Source: Cyprinodon diabolis
Taxonomy: Eukaryota > Chordata > Actinopteri > Cyprinodontiformes > Cyprinodontidae
Assembly: GCA_030533445.1 (NCBI GenBank)
Contig: CM060078.1
Span: forward strand, 22,239,591-22,303,590
DNA length: 64,000 nucleotides
Direction: 5' to 3'
In this document: in pieces, positions 26,101 through 37,700 of the stretch
Layout: each line of letters begins with the position of its first letter
Numbering within the stretch: position 1 is the first letter of the stretch
Position numbers and translations under genes: made by a program
The notes under the pieces: generated by a model
Seen by the model: the letters and a program-made list of their open reading frames with translations, nothing else
What the model was told of the DNA's origin: nothing
Database searches by the model: none

Positions 26101-27649
26101 AAAGAGAAAGAAGTTTGGTTATTGGAGCGTCGTTGTCTGGCTGTCTAGCTGGCTGAAAAATTGGGAAAACTCAGGGCGAGGACAGCACAGTGATGTCAGT
26201 AACTCTGTTTTCAAAATCTGACAGCTATGAGATTGTCCCAGGATGCAAGAGTACAGTGAAAGCTTGTCCACTGCTTATGGGACTGATTTATGCCCTGAAC
26301 TGTGCATACCCTCCTATTTTGTGCTACACTTTTAAAGTCCTCTAAGAACTCTTGCTGGAAATGGATCAATTTAAACTCTACACAAAAGAAAACACCCTGA
26401 AGTGAAAGTTACTGTCATGATTCTGTCTTCCTAGAGGAGGAAAATATTTCTGTAATGAATGTTTTAACTCTGACAGTGTTGTAAACTTTTCACTACATAT
26501 TTAAAAAACATTGTTCCAGTTTGAATGTAAAATTTATCACCGCCCCATAAAGAAATTTAGAAATTGAATTCACACTACTAGTGGAGTTACTTATTTGTGA
26601 AGCTGTTTCTTTAATGCATAGAGTATTGCTTCATTTTATTTGTAAACGTTTATCCAGAGACAACTGGCATCAAATATATTGTTTTAGTGCATAGTTTAAC
26701 ATAATGCAAAAAGTCAAAAATGTTTACTTTAATTTCATGTCATAATTACATGAATTGCCTTTAAACCTTAATGGCACATTACTTAATTATGTACAAAAAC
26801 TGGAAATATGTTATGTTCTATTGTAAACGTTAAGCTATTGCCTTATGTAACTAGTTTTTACATTTCATTCCACTTTAATAAAACTTTGTCTTAAATAATG
26901 CTGTGAAGTTATTGAAATGTCAGCCTATGGTTCAGCTTGAATAAGTTTGAGATATTTAAAAAACATTTTTTCCTTTCTAAATAACTTTAACCTGGGCATT
27001 TTTTTACCTGTATGGGAGGTCTTTGAACTCCAGAAATAATATGACTTCTCTGCAACTGTCAGGAGAGAGAACTATACTGTCATTTAGTAAAATAATAAAT
27101 TTTGTTTTGCCATTAAATTTGGTAATTGTTAGTGCACCATCTCAACGACTGTTTGATCATGAGCTATTCTAATGGTACAACACACTGGTGGTGAACACTT
27201 AATTGTCTCTTCAGTGGTGTAGAGAGGGTGTGAATAGTTATTCACTTACAGCAGCTTGTGCAACATCCTATCTAGACTCGGCTCTAACATCCAGAGCTAT
27301 TCACAGCACAGAGCCAGTTTCTTCAAGTCTATGTTTCTGCTGCACCAGCAGAACCGTCATAAACATTTTTCTACGTAAAAAGTTCTACAAGGCATTGCTC
27401 ATCCTTTTTTGCATTGTGTTCTGTTTTCTTTAAAAGGGATAAACACTAGAGTTATGTTTGAATGACTTCAAAACAAAATAGGAAGCACAATTCAGACAAA
27501 AATACAAGATGAAATATAAACCAATTTAATAGCTGTACTGATCCAACAAAAAAACAAAAACAAGTAGTTAGCCAAAAACTTTTAACATATTGAACATGAA
27601 CCAATCGAATAATAAAAAACATAATACATTAACATGAAATTTTAAGTAT

Positions 27650-27828
27650 TTACTCAATTAACTTCAGGCAATTAAGTGCTTCTGAGAGTCCTGCTACTTC
27701 TGTGTAGCTTGGCAGGTCATCTCTACACTTGAGGCACTGATCAGAGTTGTTCCTCCACTCCTGAACACACTCCGCACATCCCACCAGGCTCCGACAGCAG
27801 GAAGTAAACATGGGGCGAGTCATAACAG
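27650..27828 (-). CDS. Orphan terminal exon encoding a RING-type zinc finger
   Basis: On the minus strand a good acceptor (CTTTTTCAG, ending at 27829) leads into an open frame that stops at 27652-27650. It encodes the segments TSCCRSLVGCAECVQEWRNN and CLKCRDDLPSYTEVAGLSEA, ending LKLIE. The CC-x5-C-x2-C and final C-x2-C spacing fits the second half of a RING or RING-like zinc finger. The first half would have to come from an exon further right on this strand, which I could not find. That interval is now filled by a Tc1 relic and a LINE. Fish genomes contain similar small RING genes, and such domains usually recruit ubiquitin E2 enzymes. The function here is inference. Confidence 0.6.
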
Positions 27829-28129
27829 CTGAAAAAGGACAGATCAGTTTAATACATTCTGCATAGGATGCAGTTCTTCCAGGCTATGCATCTTAACAAA
27901 AAAAAAAAAAAACTATATTCCACCATCATAAATGTACGACAGAAAGCACCTTGAGTGCCCCAGTGTGGTGAATGGACCGAACTTATGAAACACAGTGGAT
28001 TTCTTGCCTTATAAATGGGTTGGGACCCTCAGTTGTGTTGTGCAGAAGTCAGGTGGATACACAGCTGATAGTTCTACTGAATAGACTGTTAGCTGCTTTT
28101 TTCTTGCCATAATACAAATTCTAAGTAAA

Positions 28130-29140
28130 GAAAAAAAATTGGCCATTATTACTTTAAAAAATTTAGGCCAGTCAGTCTGAAAAATTGGGAAAACTTTGAA
28201 AGTGTCCACAAGTACAGTGGCAAAAACCATGAAGCACTACAAAGAAACTGGCTGACATGAGGACCGCCCCAGGAAAGGAAGACCTAGAGTCACCTCTGCT
28301 GCGGAGGATAAGTTCATCAGAGTCACCAGCTTCAGAAATCACAGGTTAACAGCACTTCAGATCAGAGAGCAGGTCAATGCCACACAGAGTTCTAGCAGCA
28401 CACACATCTCTAGAATAACTGTTAAGAGGAGACTGTGTGAATCAGGCCTTCATGGTAAAATAGCTGCTAGGAAACCACTGCTAAGGACAGCCAACAAGCA
28501 GAAGAGACTTGATAAGGCTAAAGAACACAGTGAGTGGACATTAAACCAGAGGAAATCTGTGCTTTGGTCCGATGAGTCCAAATTTGAAATCTTTGGTTCC
28601 AACCATCGTGTCTTTTTACGACAGAGAAAAGGTGAACGGATGGAATCTACATGCCTGGTTCCCACCGTGAAGCAAAGAGGAGGAGGTGTGATGGTGTGGG
28701 GGTGCTTTGCTGGGTTAGGGGATTTATTCAAACTTAAAGGTATACTGAACCAGCATGGCTACCACAGCATCTTGCAGCTACATGCTATTCAATCCGGTTT
28801 GGTTTAGTTGGACCATCATTTATTTTTCAACAGGACAATGACCCCAAACACACCTCCAGGCTGTGTAAGGGCTATTTGACCAAGAAGTAGAGTGATAGGG
28901 GGCTGCACCAGATGATCTGGCCTCCACAATCACCCGAACTGAACCCAATCAGGATGGTTTGAGGTGAGCTGGACCGCAGAGTGAAAGCAAAAGGGCAAAC
29001 TAGTACCTCTTGAAGCTCATCAAGAGAATGCAGAGTGTGTGCAAAGCAGTAATCAGAGCAAAAGGTGGCTACTTTGAAGAACCTAGAATATAAGATATAT
29101 TTGCAGTTTCACACTTTTTTGATAATTATATAATTCCACA
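28130..29140 (+). pseudogene. Decayed Tc1-like transposase
   Basis: A recognisable but broken transposase. KPLLRTANKQKRLDKAKEHS is followed by SVLWSDESKFEIFGSNHRVF (first catalytic Asp, 28559 onward) and by GGGVMVWGCFAG. A stop follows at about 28805, then shifted remnants of FQQDNDPKH and PPQSPELNPI. No intact inverted terminal repeats are visible. It lies inside the giant element, next to the LINE at 29175. Confidence 0.85.
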
Positions 29141-29167
29141 TGTGTTAAAGCACAGTGAATTCAACAT

Positions 29168-31510
29168 TCAAAGTGAATATATATATATAAAAAAAAAAAA
29201 AACTGTTTTCTCACCCCTCGTGGGGTGGTATGTGTCATCCTCAAGCTCGGGTCCTCTACCAGAGGCCTGGGAGTTTGCTCTTACTTTCCACATCTTTTCT
29301 AGCTCCTCTTTCAGCCCTTGGTATTTCTCAAGCTTCTCGTGTTCTTTCTTCTTGATGTTGCTGTCGCTTGGGATTGCCACATCTATCACTACTGCCTTCT
29401 TCTGCTGTTTGTCGATCAACACGATGTCTGGTTGGTTAGCCATCACCTGTTTGTCAGTCTGGATCTTGAAGTCCCATAGGATCTTAGCTCGGTCATTCTC
29501 AACTACCTTAGGAGGTGTCTTCCATTTTGACCTTGGGACTTCCAGCCCATACTCATGGCAGATGTTCCTGTACACTATGACAGCTACCTGGTTGTGGCGT
29601 TCCATGTATGCACTTCCTGCCTGCATTTTACACCCTGCTGTTATGTGCTGTATTGTTTCAGAGGCATCTTTGCACAGTCTGCATCGGGGGTCCTGCCTGG
29701 TGTGGTAGACCCTGGCCTCTATTGATCTTGTACTGAGTGCCTGTTCTTGTGCTGCCATGATTAGTGCCTCTGTGCTGTCCTTCAGTCCAGCCTTCTCCAG
29801 CCACTGGTAGGATTTTTTGATATCAGCCACTTCTTCTATTTGTCTGTGGTATATGCCGTGCAGTGGCTTGTCCCTCCATGATGGTTCTCCTTCCTCTTTC
29901 TTGTCCTCGCTTTCGGTTTTCTCCTGCCTGAGGTATTCACCAAGCCATTTGTCTTTGGGGGCCATCTTTCTGATGTACTCCTGGGTCTTAGTTGTTTCAT
30001 CCTGGACAGTGGTCTTGACACTCACTAGCCCTCGGCCTCCCTCGCTACGCTTGGCATACAGTCTCAGGGTGCTGGATTTGGGGTGGAACCCTCCATGCAT
30101 TGTGAGGAGCTTTCTTGTCTTGATGTCAGTGGCCTCTATCTCCTCCTTTGGCCAGTTTATTATACCAGCGGGGTATCTGATGACTGGTAGGGCATATGTG
30201 TTGATGGCTTGGATCTTGTTTTTCCCATTCAGCTGACTTTTCAGGACCTGCCTTACTCTTTGTAGGTATTTAGCTGTGGCAGTCTTTCTTGCCATCTCCT
30301 CTTGGTTTCCGTTAGCCTGTGGCACCCCAAGGTATTTGTAGCTGTCCTGCACATCTGTAATGTGGCCTTCTGGTAGTTCAACCCCCTCGGTTCTGATCAT
30401 CTTCCCTCTCTTTGAGACCATGCGACCGCACTTGTCCAGTCCGAATGACATCCCAATGTCGTTGCTGTAGATCCTGGTAGTGTGGATCAGTGAGTCGATG
30501 TCTCGCTCACTCCTGGCATACAGCTTGATGTCATCCATGTAGAGGAGGTGACTGATGATTGTTCCGCTTCGGAATTGGTATCCGTAGCCAGTCTTTGTGA
30601 TGATCTGGCTGAGGGGGTTCAGGCCTATGCAGAACAGCAGCGGGGATAGTGCATCACCCTGGTATATGCCGCACTTGATGGTGACTTGTGCTATTGGCTT
30701 TGCATTGGCTTCCAGACTTGTTTTCCACAGCTTCATTGAGTTCTTGATGAAGGCTATTAGAGTCCTGTTGATCTTGTACATTTCCAAGCATTCCAGTATC
30801 CATGTATGTGGCATTGAGTCATAGGCTTTCTTATAGTCAACCCAGGCAGTGCACAGATTTGTCTGCCTGGTCTTACAGTCTCGAGTGACTGCTCTATCCA
30901 CTAGTAGCTGGTGCTTGGCTCCTCTGGTGTTACTGCCTATTCCCTTCTGGGAAGGGTGCATGTATTGAGCCATGTGCCTATTCATCTTAGCCGCTATGAT
31001 GCCTGACAGGAGCTTCCATGTTGTACATAGGCAAGTTATTGGCCGGTAGTTGGATGGGGTTGTTCCCTTCTGGGGATCCTTCATGATCAGGATTGTCCGT
31101 CCTTGGGTTAACCATTCTGGGTGGGTCCCATCCATCAGCAGTTGGTTCATTTGTGCTGCGAGGCGTGCATGAAGTGCGGTTAGTTTTTTCAGCCAGTAGG
31201 TGTGGATCATGTCAGGGCCTGGTGCTGTCCAGCTCTTCATGCCTGCCGCTCTTTCTTGGACATCTGCCGTTGTAATGGTTACTGGTTCTTGTTCTGGGAG
31301 ATTGCTGTGATCTGTTCTAAGATCTTCTAACCACTGAGCATTGGTGTTGTGGGATGCCTTCTTCTCCCATATGTTTCTCCAGTACTGTTCAGTCTCAGCC
31401 CTGGGTGGATCTGATCTTGAATTACCCTGCCACTGTGAGTACACTTTGGATGGGTTGGTGGAGAACACCTGGTTTATTCTCCTGGCTTCTGCTTCTCCCT
31501 CCACAAACAA
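29168..31510 (-). CDS. Reverse transcriptase with restriction-like endonuclease (partial ORF)
   Basis: 780 codons, open throughout. The reverse transcriptase domain includes GPDMIHTYWLK, LIMKDPQKG..SNYRPITCL, AWVDYKKAYDSMPH (catalytic Asp), IYQGDALSPLLF and LYMDDIKLYAR (catalytic YMDD at about residue 324). A zinc-knuckle-like CRLCKDASETIQHITAGC follows. A PD-(D/E)xK-type segment QPDIVLIDKQQKKAVVIDVA lies near residue 690. This order, with an endonuclease C-terminal to the polymerase and no APE domain, is that of the R4/Dong/Rex6 clade. The N-terminus is missing because of 5' truncation. The last residues read into a TA-rich tract and are probably not native. Confidence 0.88.
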   Translation of the reverse strand: MFVEGEAEARRINQVFSTNPSKVYSQWQGNSRSDPPRAETEQYWRNIWEKKASHNTNAQWLEDLRTDHSNLPEQEPVTITTADVQERAAGMKSWTAPGPDMIHTYWLKKLTALHARLAAQMNQLLMDGTHPEWLTQGRTILIMKDPQKGTTPSNYRPITCLCTTWKLLSGIIAAKMNRHMAQYMHPSQKGIGSNTRGAKHQLLVDRAVTRDCKTRQTNLCTAWVDYKKAYDSMPHTWILECLEMYKINRTLIAFIKNSMKLWKTSLEANAKPIAQVTIKCGIYQGDALSPLLFCIGLNPLSQIITKTGYGYQFRSGTIISHLLYMDDIKLYARSERDIDSLIHTTRIYSNDIGMSFGLDKCGRMVSKRGKMIRTEGVELPEGHITDVQDSYKYLGVPQANGNQEEMARKTATAKYLQRVRQVLKSQLNGKNKIQAINTYALPVIRYPAGIINWPKEEIEATDIKTRKLLTMHGGFHPKSSTLRLYAKRSEGGRGLVSVKTTVQDETTKTQEYIRKMAPKDKWLGEYLRQEKTESEDKKEEGEPSWRDKPLHGIYHRQIEEVADIKKSYQWLEKAGLKDSTEALIMAAQEQALSTRSIEARVYHTRQDPRCRLCKDASETIQHITAGCKMQAGSAYMERHNQVAVIVYRNICHEYGLEVPRSKWKTPPKVVENDRAKILWDFKIQTDKQVMANQPDIVLIDKQQKKAVVIDVAIPSDSNIKKKEHEKLEKYQGLKEELEKMWKVRANSQASGRGPELEDDTYHPTRGEKTVFFFFIYIYSL

Positions 31511-31515
31511 TTGAT
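29168..31515 (-). mobile_element. 5'-truncated Rex6/Dong (R4-clade) LINE
   Basis: A non-LTR retrotransposon copy running leftward. Its 3' end meets a TA/A-rich tract at about 29180-29205. The 5' side stops abruptly at about 31515, which is the usual pattern of incomplete reverse transcription. It carries one long open frame (see the CDS entry). It lies just upstream of the HECT gene's first exon and may have displaced upstream sequence of that gene or of the RING gene. Confidence 0.85.
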
Positions 31516-31760
31516 GTACAAAAACAAATAATTTTTACAACTTAATTCTTTTACACAGATTCATTGACTTATTCAACTACACCAAACTGGGTTTGAACCC
31601 AGCAAAGACGCAGCCAGACTGAAGATGACAAGTCCTTGTAGCATAAACACGTACATGCTACCATGTAGAATCACAGGCTATTCAAACCCCTACTCTAGGG
31701 ACCTTTCTAGAGTACCGAAAGAGAAAAGCGGAAGAGAGGCAAAACTTTTCATGTGGGAAA

Positions 31761-34700
31761 ATGAAATCAAAGAAAATATGTAAAGTCCAGGTAAGTTGGT
31801 TACATAGTGAGAATGAACAACTGTTAACTAGCTGTTTACATTCTTCCATCATCACAGTTCTCTAAAAGTAAGCCTGATGATAGGGTCATCTTTATGGTGA
31901 CCAGTATATTTTTGCATAATACTAATGTGCTTCTGTGCCACGACCATATTACTCAGACAATGACACTATCCTGTTTTCACTTTTGTACATATTTGCTGGT
32001 TTCTTATTATGATGAATATGTAACCGTGACATGCAAATCATTCTATTACCAATTACCTGTATTGAAAAGTAATCTGCTGTTTACTGGGTTTTTGATGGAT
32101 ACGTAAAATTATGTTTGCCTGCAGCGGCTCAGGACTAACCCTCCATTCTAACCTCATAATTCAGTTGTACAGTTCATTGTATAATGACAATAGAGGCCAC
32201 TTCACCATAAACAGTGGGTTACTCTGTTTTCAGTGATATTTTGATAATCATTTTAATAATTGCCCATTTTGTATCCAAGTGTGACATGTAACATAGCGTT
32301 ATTGATCATTTTAAGTAAACATTGATCTTTAAACATTACCCACTTACAATTAAATTTATTTATTTTGCAGATAAATATTGGTTTGATGACCATTGGGAAG
32401 GGTGGTGTCCTCAAGCCAAAGCGTGGGGAAACTATTTCCCTTTCTACACATCCTGACATCACTGCCCTAGATCTGCTTAATGAGGCAGTAAGGAAAATGA
32501 GGCACTTCAACAAAGACCTGGATGAAGGACCTTTCCTCCTTCTTTATCCAGATGGCTCTGAAGTTATTAATATCCCTGGGACACAAAGACCATTTACTCT
32601 AAAAGCATACAAGGAAGAAATTGGCAAGACATATCAGCGGGTCATCATTTTTATCTGCCAGAAAAAAGACTTTGAGAAAGGTAAACTGTGTTGTTATGAC
32701 CTAGTTGTGTCCAGTGCAGAGATGGCTGGACTTGCTATAATGCTATATGTTGGTCATTTATCACCTAAAGAATTATACTACACATTTTTTGCTTTACTTT
32801 TTTAACAAAACACTACACATTGTGTTATGAAAAAAGCAAACCAATCCTCTAGATTAGACTTAAAGCCTGTGTCGTTTGACTTGCTTCGCAAGGACACTGA
32901 AATGCCACTGAATTCATAAATGAAAAATGTCTGAAGTATGTATCGGTAATGTGTCTCTTTTGAGAACGTTGGGAAAGCTTCATTGAGGTGAGCTTATTTG
33001 AATGTTTTTCAGTTGGAGAATTGCCAGACACATCTGACTCCGACCCTGAGATTGTGATAAAAAACAACATCAAGAGAATTTGATCTAGCTGATACACTGG
33101 TGAGTGTAATTTAAAACTGATTTATGCTTTTTTGCCCTCAGGAATGGTGATGGGGGGGTGTCACTCTCTACTGAAGTACATCAGGTAATGGAGTATTATT
33201 TACATACAGTCTCCATCTTCCTCACTGGTCCATGACTTTAGGTATGAAACAAAACAATAGCTAAATGTTTACATAGACACCATCAATGTAACTATTATAT
33301 GGTCTAATATAACAACAATAACTTAATTGATCCTCATAGGGAAATTCACTTCTGGCAGCTCATCTACCATTCAGTGAAGAATTAGAAATACCGATGCCTG
33401 TGGGTACAAAATATCCTCTATATCTTTCCATCCTGCAGTAAAGAGAGAGGAGTCATCGTCCACCATCTGTTTTTGATGTTATGATTACATTTATACCTTT
33501 AGACCAAAGTCCATTGAAGTAAACTCATAATCATAGTATTATGTTTACTGCAGTTGTGTGCTTTTAAACTTTGCTTTTCATTTAGGGGGAATATAAAGCC
33601 ATTTCAGATGGACTGTTAACTACAAGCCTTTTGTGAATGGGCCTGACTTAAGAAATTTAAAGCGTATATGGAGAGTTAGATGATCGTGGATGCATCAAAG
33701 ATCACTTCAGATATCCTATTCAAGCACAGAAGCACATATAAGAAAAGTTAACTCAACACTTTATCATGCCATATATTTGTGTCATGCAGTTTTTTGAATT
33801 GGCAATTGTACCACATTTCACTTAAATTTGCAAGAATAAAAGTAAACAGGGAAATGTGTCCACTGAATGTCATCTTCTGTTCTTTATCTCACCTCCTTAA
33901 AGGGATAGTTGAATATTTTGTCAATTTTCCTTATTGCATTAATCATCATTAGTCATATAAGCAGGTACATTCCTGTCCATAAGAGCATTTTGGAATTATA
34001 GGGTTGTGTATTTGATTAGTTTAACCCTGACCCCTAGTGGACTGAAGGGGTCGTCACACAACCTATACTGTTCAACTCCATTGTATTCACTGAGCAGCTT
34101 GCATTTGTGCTTCAGGACTCTCAAAACGGGCATTGGTAATATACCTTCTCATTATTATTGCAATAGACAGGCTTCCCAAAATGTTGAACTATCCCGTTTA
34201 AGTAATCCATAGAGTTTGTTACATAATTATGTTGTCATTTTATTGAATGTCCTGTTTTTACATTTCTTAACTTTCAGACTATACACTTGGATGAGGAGCA
34301 TAGTTATGCAAGTACCTCCACATGTCTTGATGTCGAGAGCTCCTGTTACAGGTGTGTTTTGTGTAATTGTATATAGATTGGTAGACAAAATATCAGAAAC
34401 ATTATTGAGGGGTAAACACATTTCTCTCCTGACAAAGGTTAGATTTTGAGTTTAAGCTGGAAGAGCTCGTCAACAATTTGATTGGTTTGATTTGATTGGA
34501 TATGCATTTATGTGTGTCTATAATTACATTGTGTGCACGTCTTTGTTTTGCAGGACGTACACCAACCTCTTTGCACCTATCGTCATTGACGATGATGAAG
34601 ATGAAGTTCTCGTTCTTGAGGAAAAAAAGGACATGCCCTCAGAAAAATCTGAGTGAGTCATATAGACACAAGTAGAAAATAAACAAGCTCTCTACTTCGT

Positions 34701-37700
34701 CTAAAATAGAATTATACAAATGTGAGGACTCACTAAAATGAAAACCAATCTGACATTCTCTGTCTGTAACTACTTGAATCAGGTCCAGTTGTTGAGATGT
34801 GTGTTTAAAGAGAGTCCATTGGAATTAAGTTAATAAGAATAAAAAACTTGCTCATTCTTTTATAGATTGACTTATCAGTGTCTCTCGTGTCAATTTAATG
34901 TCAGGATATAGTCTATGAATATGGAATGAAAGATTTGTGTAAAGTAAGTAAAGTAGCTACTGTGCTTTGAATCTATTTTTAATGTCTAAAATAATTTTTT
35001 TCACTTTTTTCTAGACCCACAACTGTGCAGGCCTCTGAAATAATTGCAAATTTGGCACTTGCAATTGACCACAACAAAGTCAGCAGGTTCAATATATCCA
35101 GATCGGATGTATGGGATGGAGCTGTAAGAGGCTTTCGACGCAGCTCATACTCCAAAAAAAGTGAGATCTTTGTGAAGTTCATAGATGATGCAGGGTCTTT
35201 AGAAGAAGGGTTGGACACAGGTGGGCCGAGGCGAGAATTCCTCACACTTCTAATAGATCACCTGAGAAATCGTCCCATCTTCGATGGACCTCAAGAAAGA
35301 CGCTATCTTGTGTACAATCCCACAGGTGTGTTTTTTGACGTTATATTAAAATGAGAAGTTTCAGATAATTTTCTTTTTCTTTTTTTTTTCTTCCAGTGAT
35401 ATAGATGGTAATTATGTATGTTAATTCTGTACTCTTTAACAGCTGTCAGGGAAGATGAGTATTATCTTGCAGGCAAAATGATTGCTGTGTCCGTCATACA
35501 CGGGGGACCAGCACCACATTTCCTTTCAAAGGACCTTGTCAACCACATAATAGGGAAGCCAAGTTTCAGCGCCACTGTGGAAGATGTAAAAAGATGAGGA
35601 TATAGGGAGAGCTCTACGTCAGGTAGAAAATGAGATAAGAGATGATAAGTTGTACTTATTTAAAGGGACAGATTTCCACTTATTTTAACCAAATGTAAAA
35701 GTCATTTCATCTTTTTTTTTTTTTATGGAAGATTTCTATTCATCAAAGACAAGAGTAAACAAGCGTGTATGTTTTAGGGTTGGCCTAATAATACCTTTTG
35801 TTTTAAATAGGTCCAGGAAGCCGATTCGCAGGAGTCTTTGCAAAATCTAATTTTGCAAAACAGCACAATGTTCCAAACAGCTGGATGCTTCCGACCTGTC
35901 AAAGCTTGTGAGAAGCATACACTTGTGGAGGAGTACCTCAAATGGTACATTATAGACCGCAACCACATTGCCATTCAACGGTAATATTTAAAACCCTTTT
36001 TTTCTTAGCCAACAATCATCCAAAAATGTAATAGTTTAGTTTTTAACTTATCCAACATTCAGTCAGTATTACAAATTGCCTGTCACTGCAGCCACTGACA
36101 CATTGTGAAACAGTGTAACCAGGTATTTCTTAAATAGCATGATTGAGGAGCATTCTTACTGGGTTAGATTGTTCTAACTTCAGTTGATGTGTCCTCTTAT
36201 TGTCCTATTCAGGGAAATGCTGAACAAAACATTTTAATGTATTGAACGATACTAGCTAATATTAGGTTCCATCACTTTTATGATCCACAAAAGGATCATG
36301 TAAGTGTGTAAATCATGAAATACAGTCTGACACTGAGTAAACTTTGTTAAAGACAAATATTTAACTTTTACATGAGCATGTCCACTAGATTCAATTGAAA
36401 GTTCTGTCTTATGTACCTTTTGACATGGCGAAACATATTGCAGTTCCCCTGGTTTATTTCTAGCTAGTACTAATGAAACAATTCAGCTGTTTGAAACCAT
36501 AAAGGTTCATTAATTAGCAGCTCTGGTTGTGCTCCATTTTACCCTCAAATACCATCTGGCTTATCTGTCTATTTTTCCTTTGTGTGCTTAGTGCTAAAAT
36601 AAATGTTTGTTGTTTGTTTAGCACACTTCTGTTTCTTACAATGTGAAATCCAGATTTTTAGGAGATAAGTACAAATCATGATGATCTTTCCTTTTTTGAC
36701 ATCACAACTAATTTCTGTACACTATGAAATGTTGTCTGTATGATCCTATATAAACAATCTACTTTACCTTTACGCATGAGGTTATACAATCAGAATTTAT
36801 GTCAAAATATATTAAATTGTGAATAAAAAGCCACCGCTCATCTGTGGGCAAGATTCTTCCGAGAGGTGCTTGAGCTGAACATTTTTTGACACAAAAAATA
36901 CAAAAACAGCAACCGCACACTCATAATGCTGTACAATCATTAATTTATTTCTGCAAGCTTTCAGTCTGTGACCTCCTTCAGGCATATACAACAAGTGAAA
37001 GCTTCAAGAAATAAATTGATTACTGCACAGCGTTGTGAGTATGCGGTTGCTCTTTGTGTTTTATCTCTACGTATTTTGCTCACATTGCTGTTATATGTTT
37101 GGTAGTACTGTTTTCTGTCAGACCTGATAAATCACACATATCTCTTATAAAATAATTGTCCTTAATAGATTCAAAGACGGACTGGCTAGTCTGGACTTTT
37201 TGGCTTCAGTCCAGAAGCATCCTGGTGTGCTGGCTCCTCTCCTGTGCTATTCTGCCAAGGCCCTGACTGCTGCAGAAATAGAACGTCTGTTCATCCCAGA
37301 CTTCAGCACAAGGGGAAGCAACAGGTGGCAGAGAGAGACCAAAGTTATCGGCTTTTGGGCTGATTTTCTACTGGAATGTGAAGGTTTGTCATGGCTATTT
37401 TGTTAGATATACAGTCGCGAAAAACATTGAGACCACTTTTACAAATGTTTCTTTAAAAGCATCTTTTTTTTAGATACCAACACAAACAAGTCATTAATAA
37501 GACACTGATTAAGTGATCGTCTGAAACACATCTGTTTTTATAGGAAGATTATAAAAACCACTGCTGGGATTAAACATTGACATCATCCCACTAAAACTGA
37601 TGTATTGACGCATAAGTTAAAATACTCATATTGTGTTGTGTTGCTGAATAATAACAATAATTCTGCCGGCCGACAAGTTTTTATTTCCTTGCAAGGAAAG

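Noticed and set aside
28450..28731. Minus-strand 93-codon frame
   Set aside because: Antisense of the decayed Tc1 transposase at 28130-29140.
29142..30236. Plus-strand frames of 188 and 139 codons
   Set aside because: Antisense shadows of the reverse transcriptase on the minus strand.
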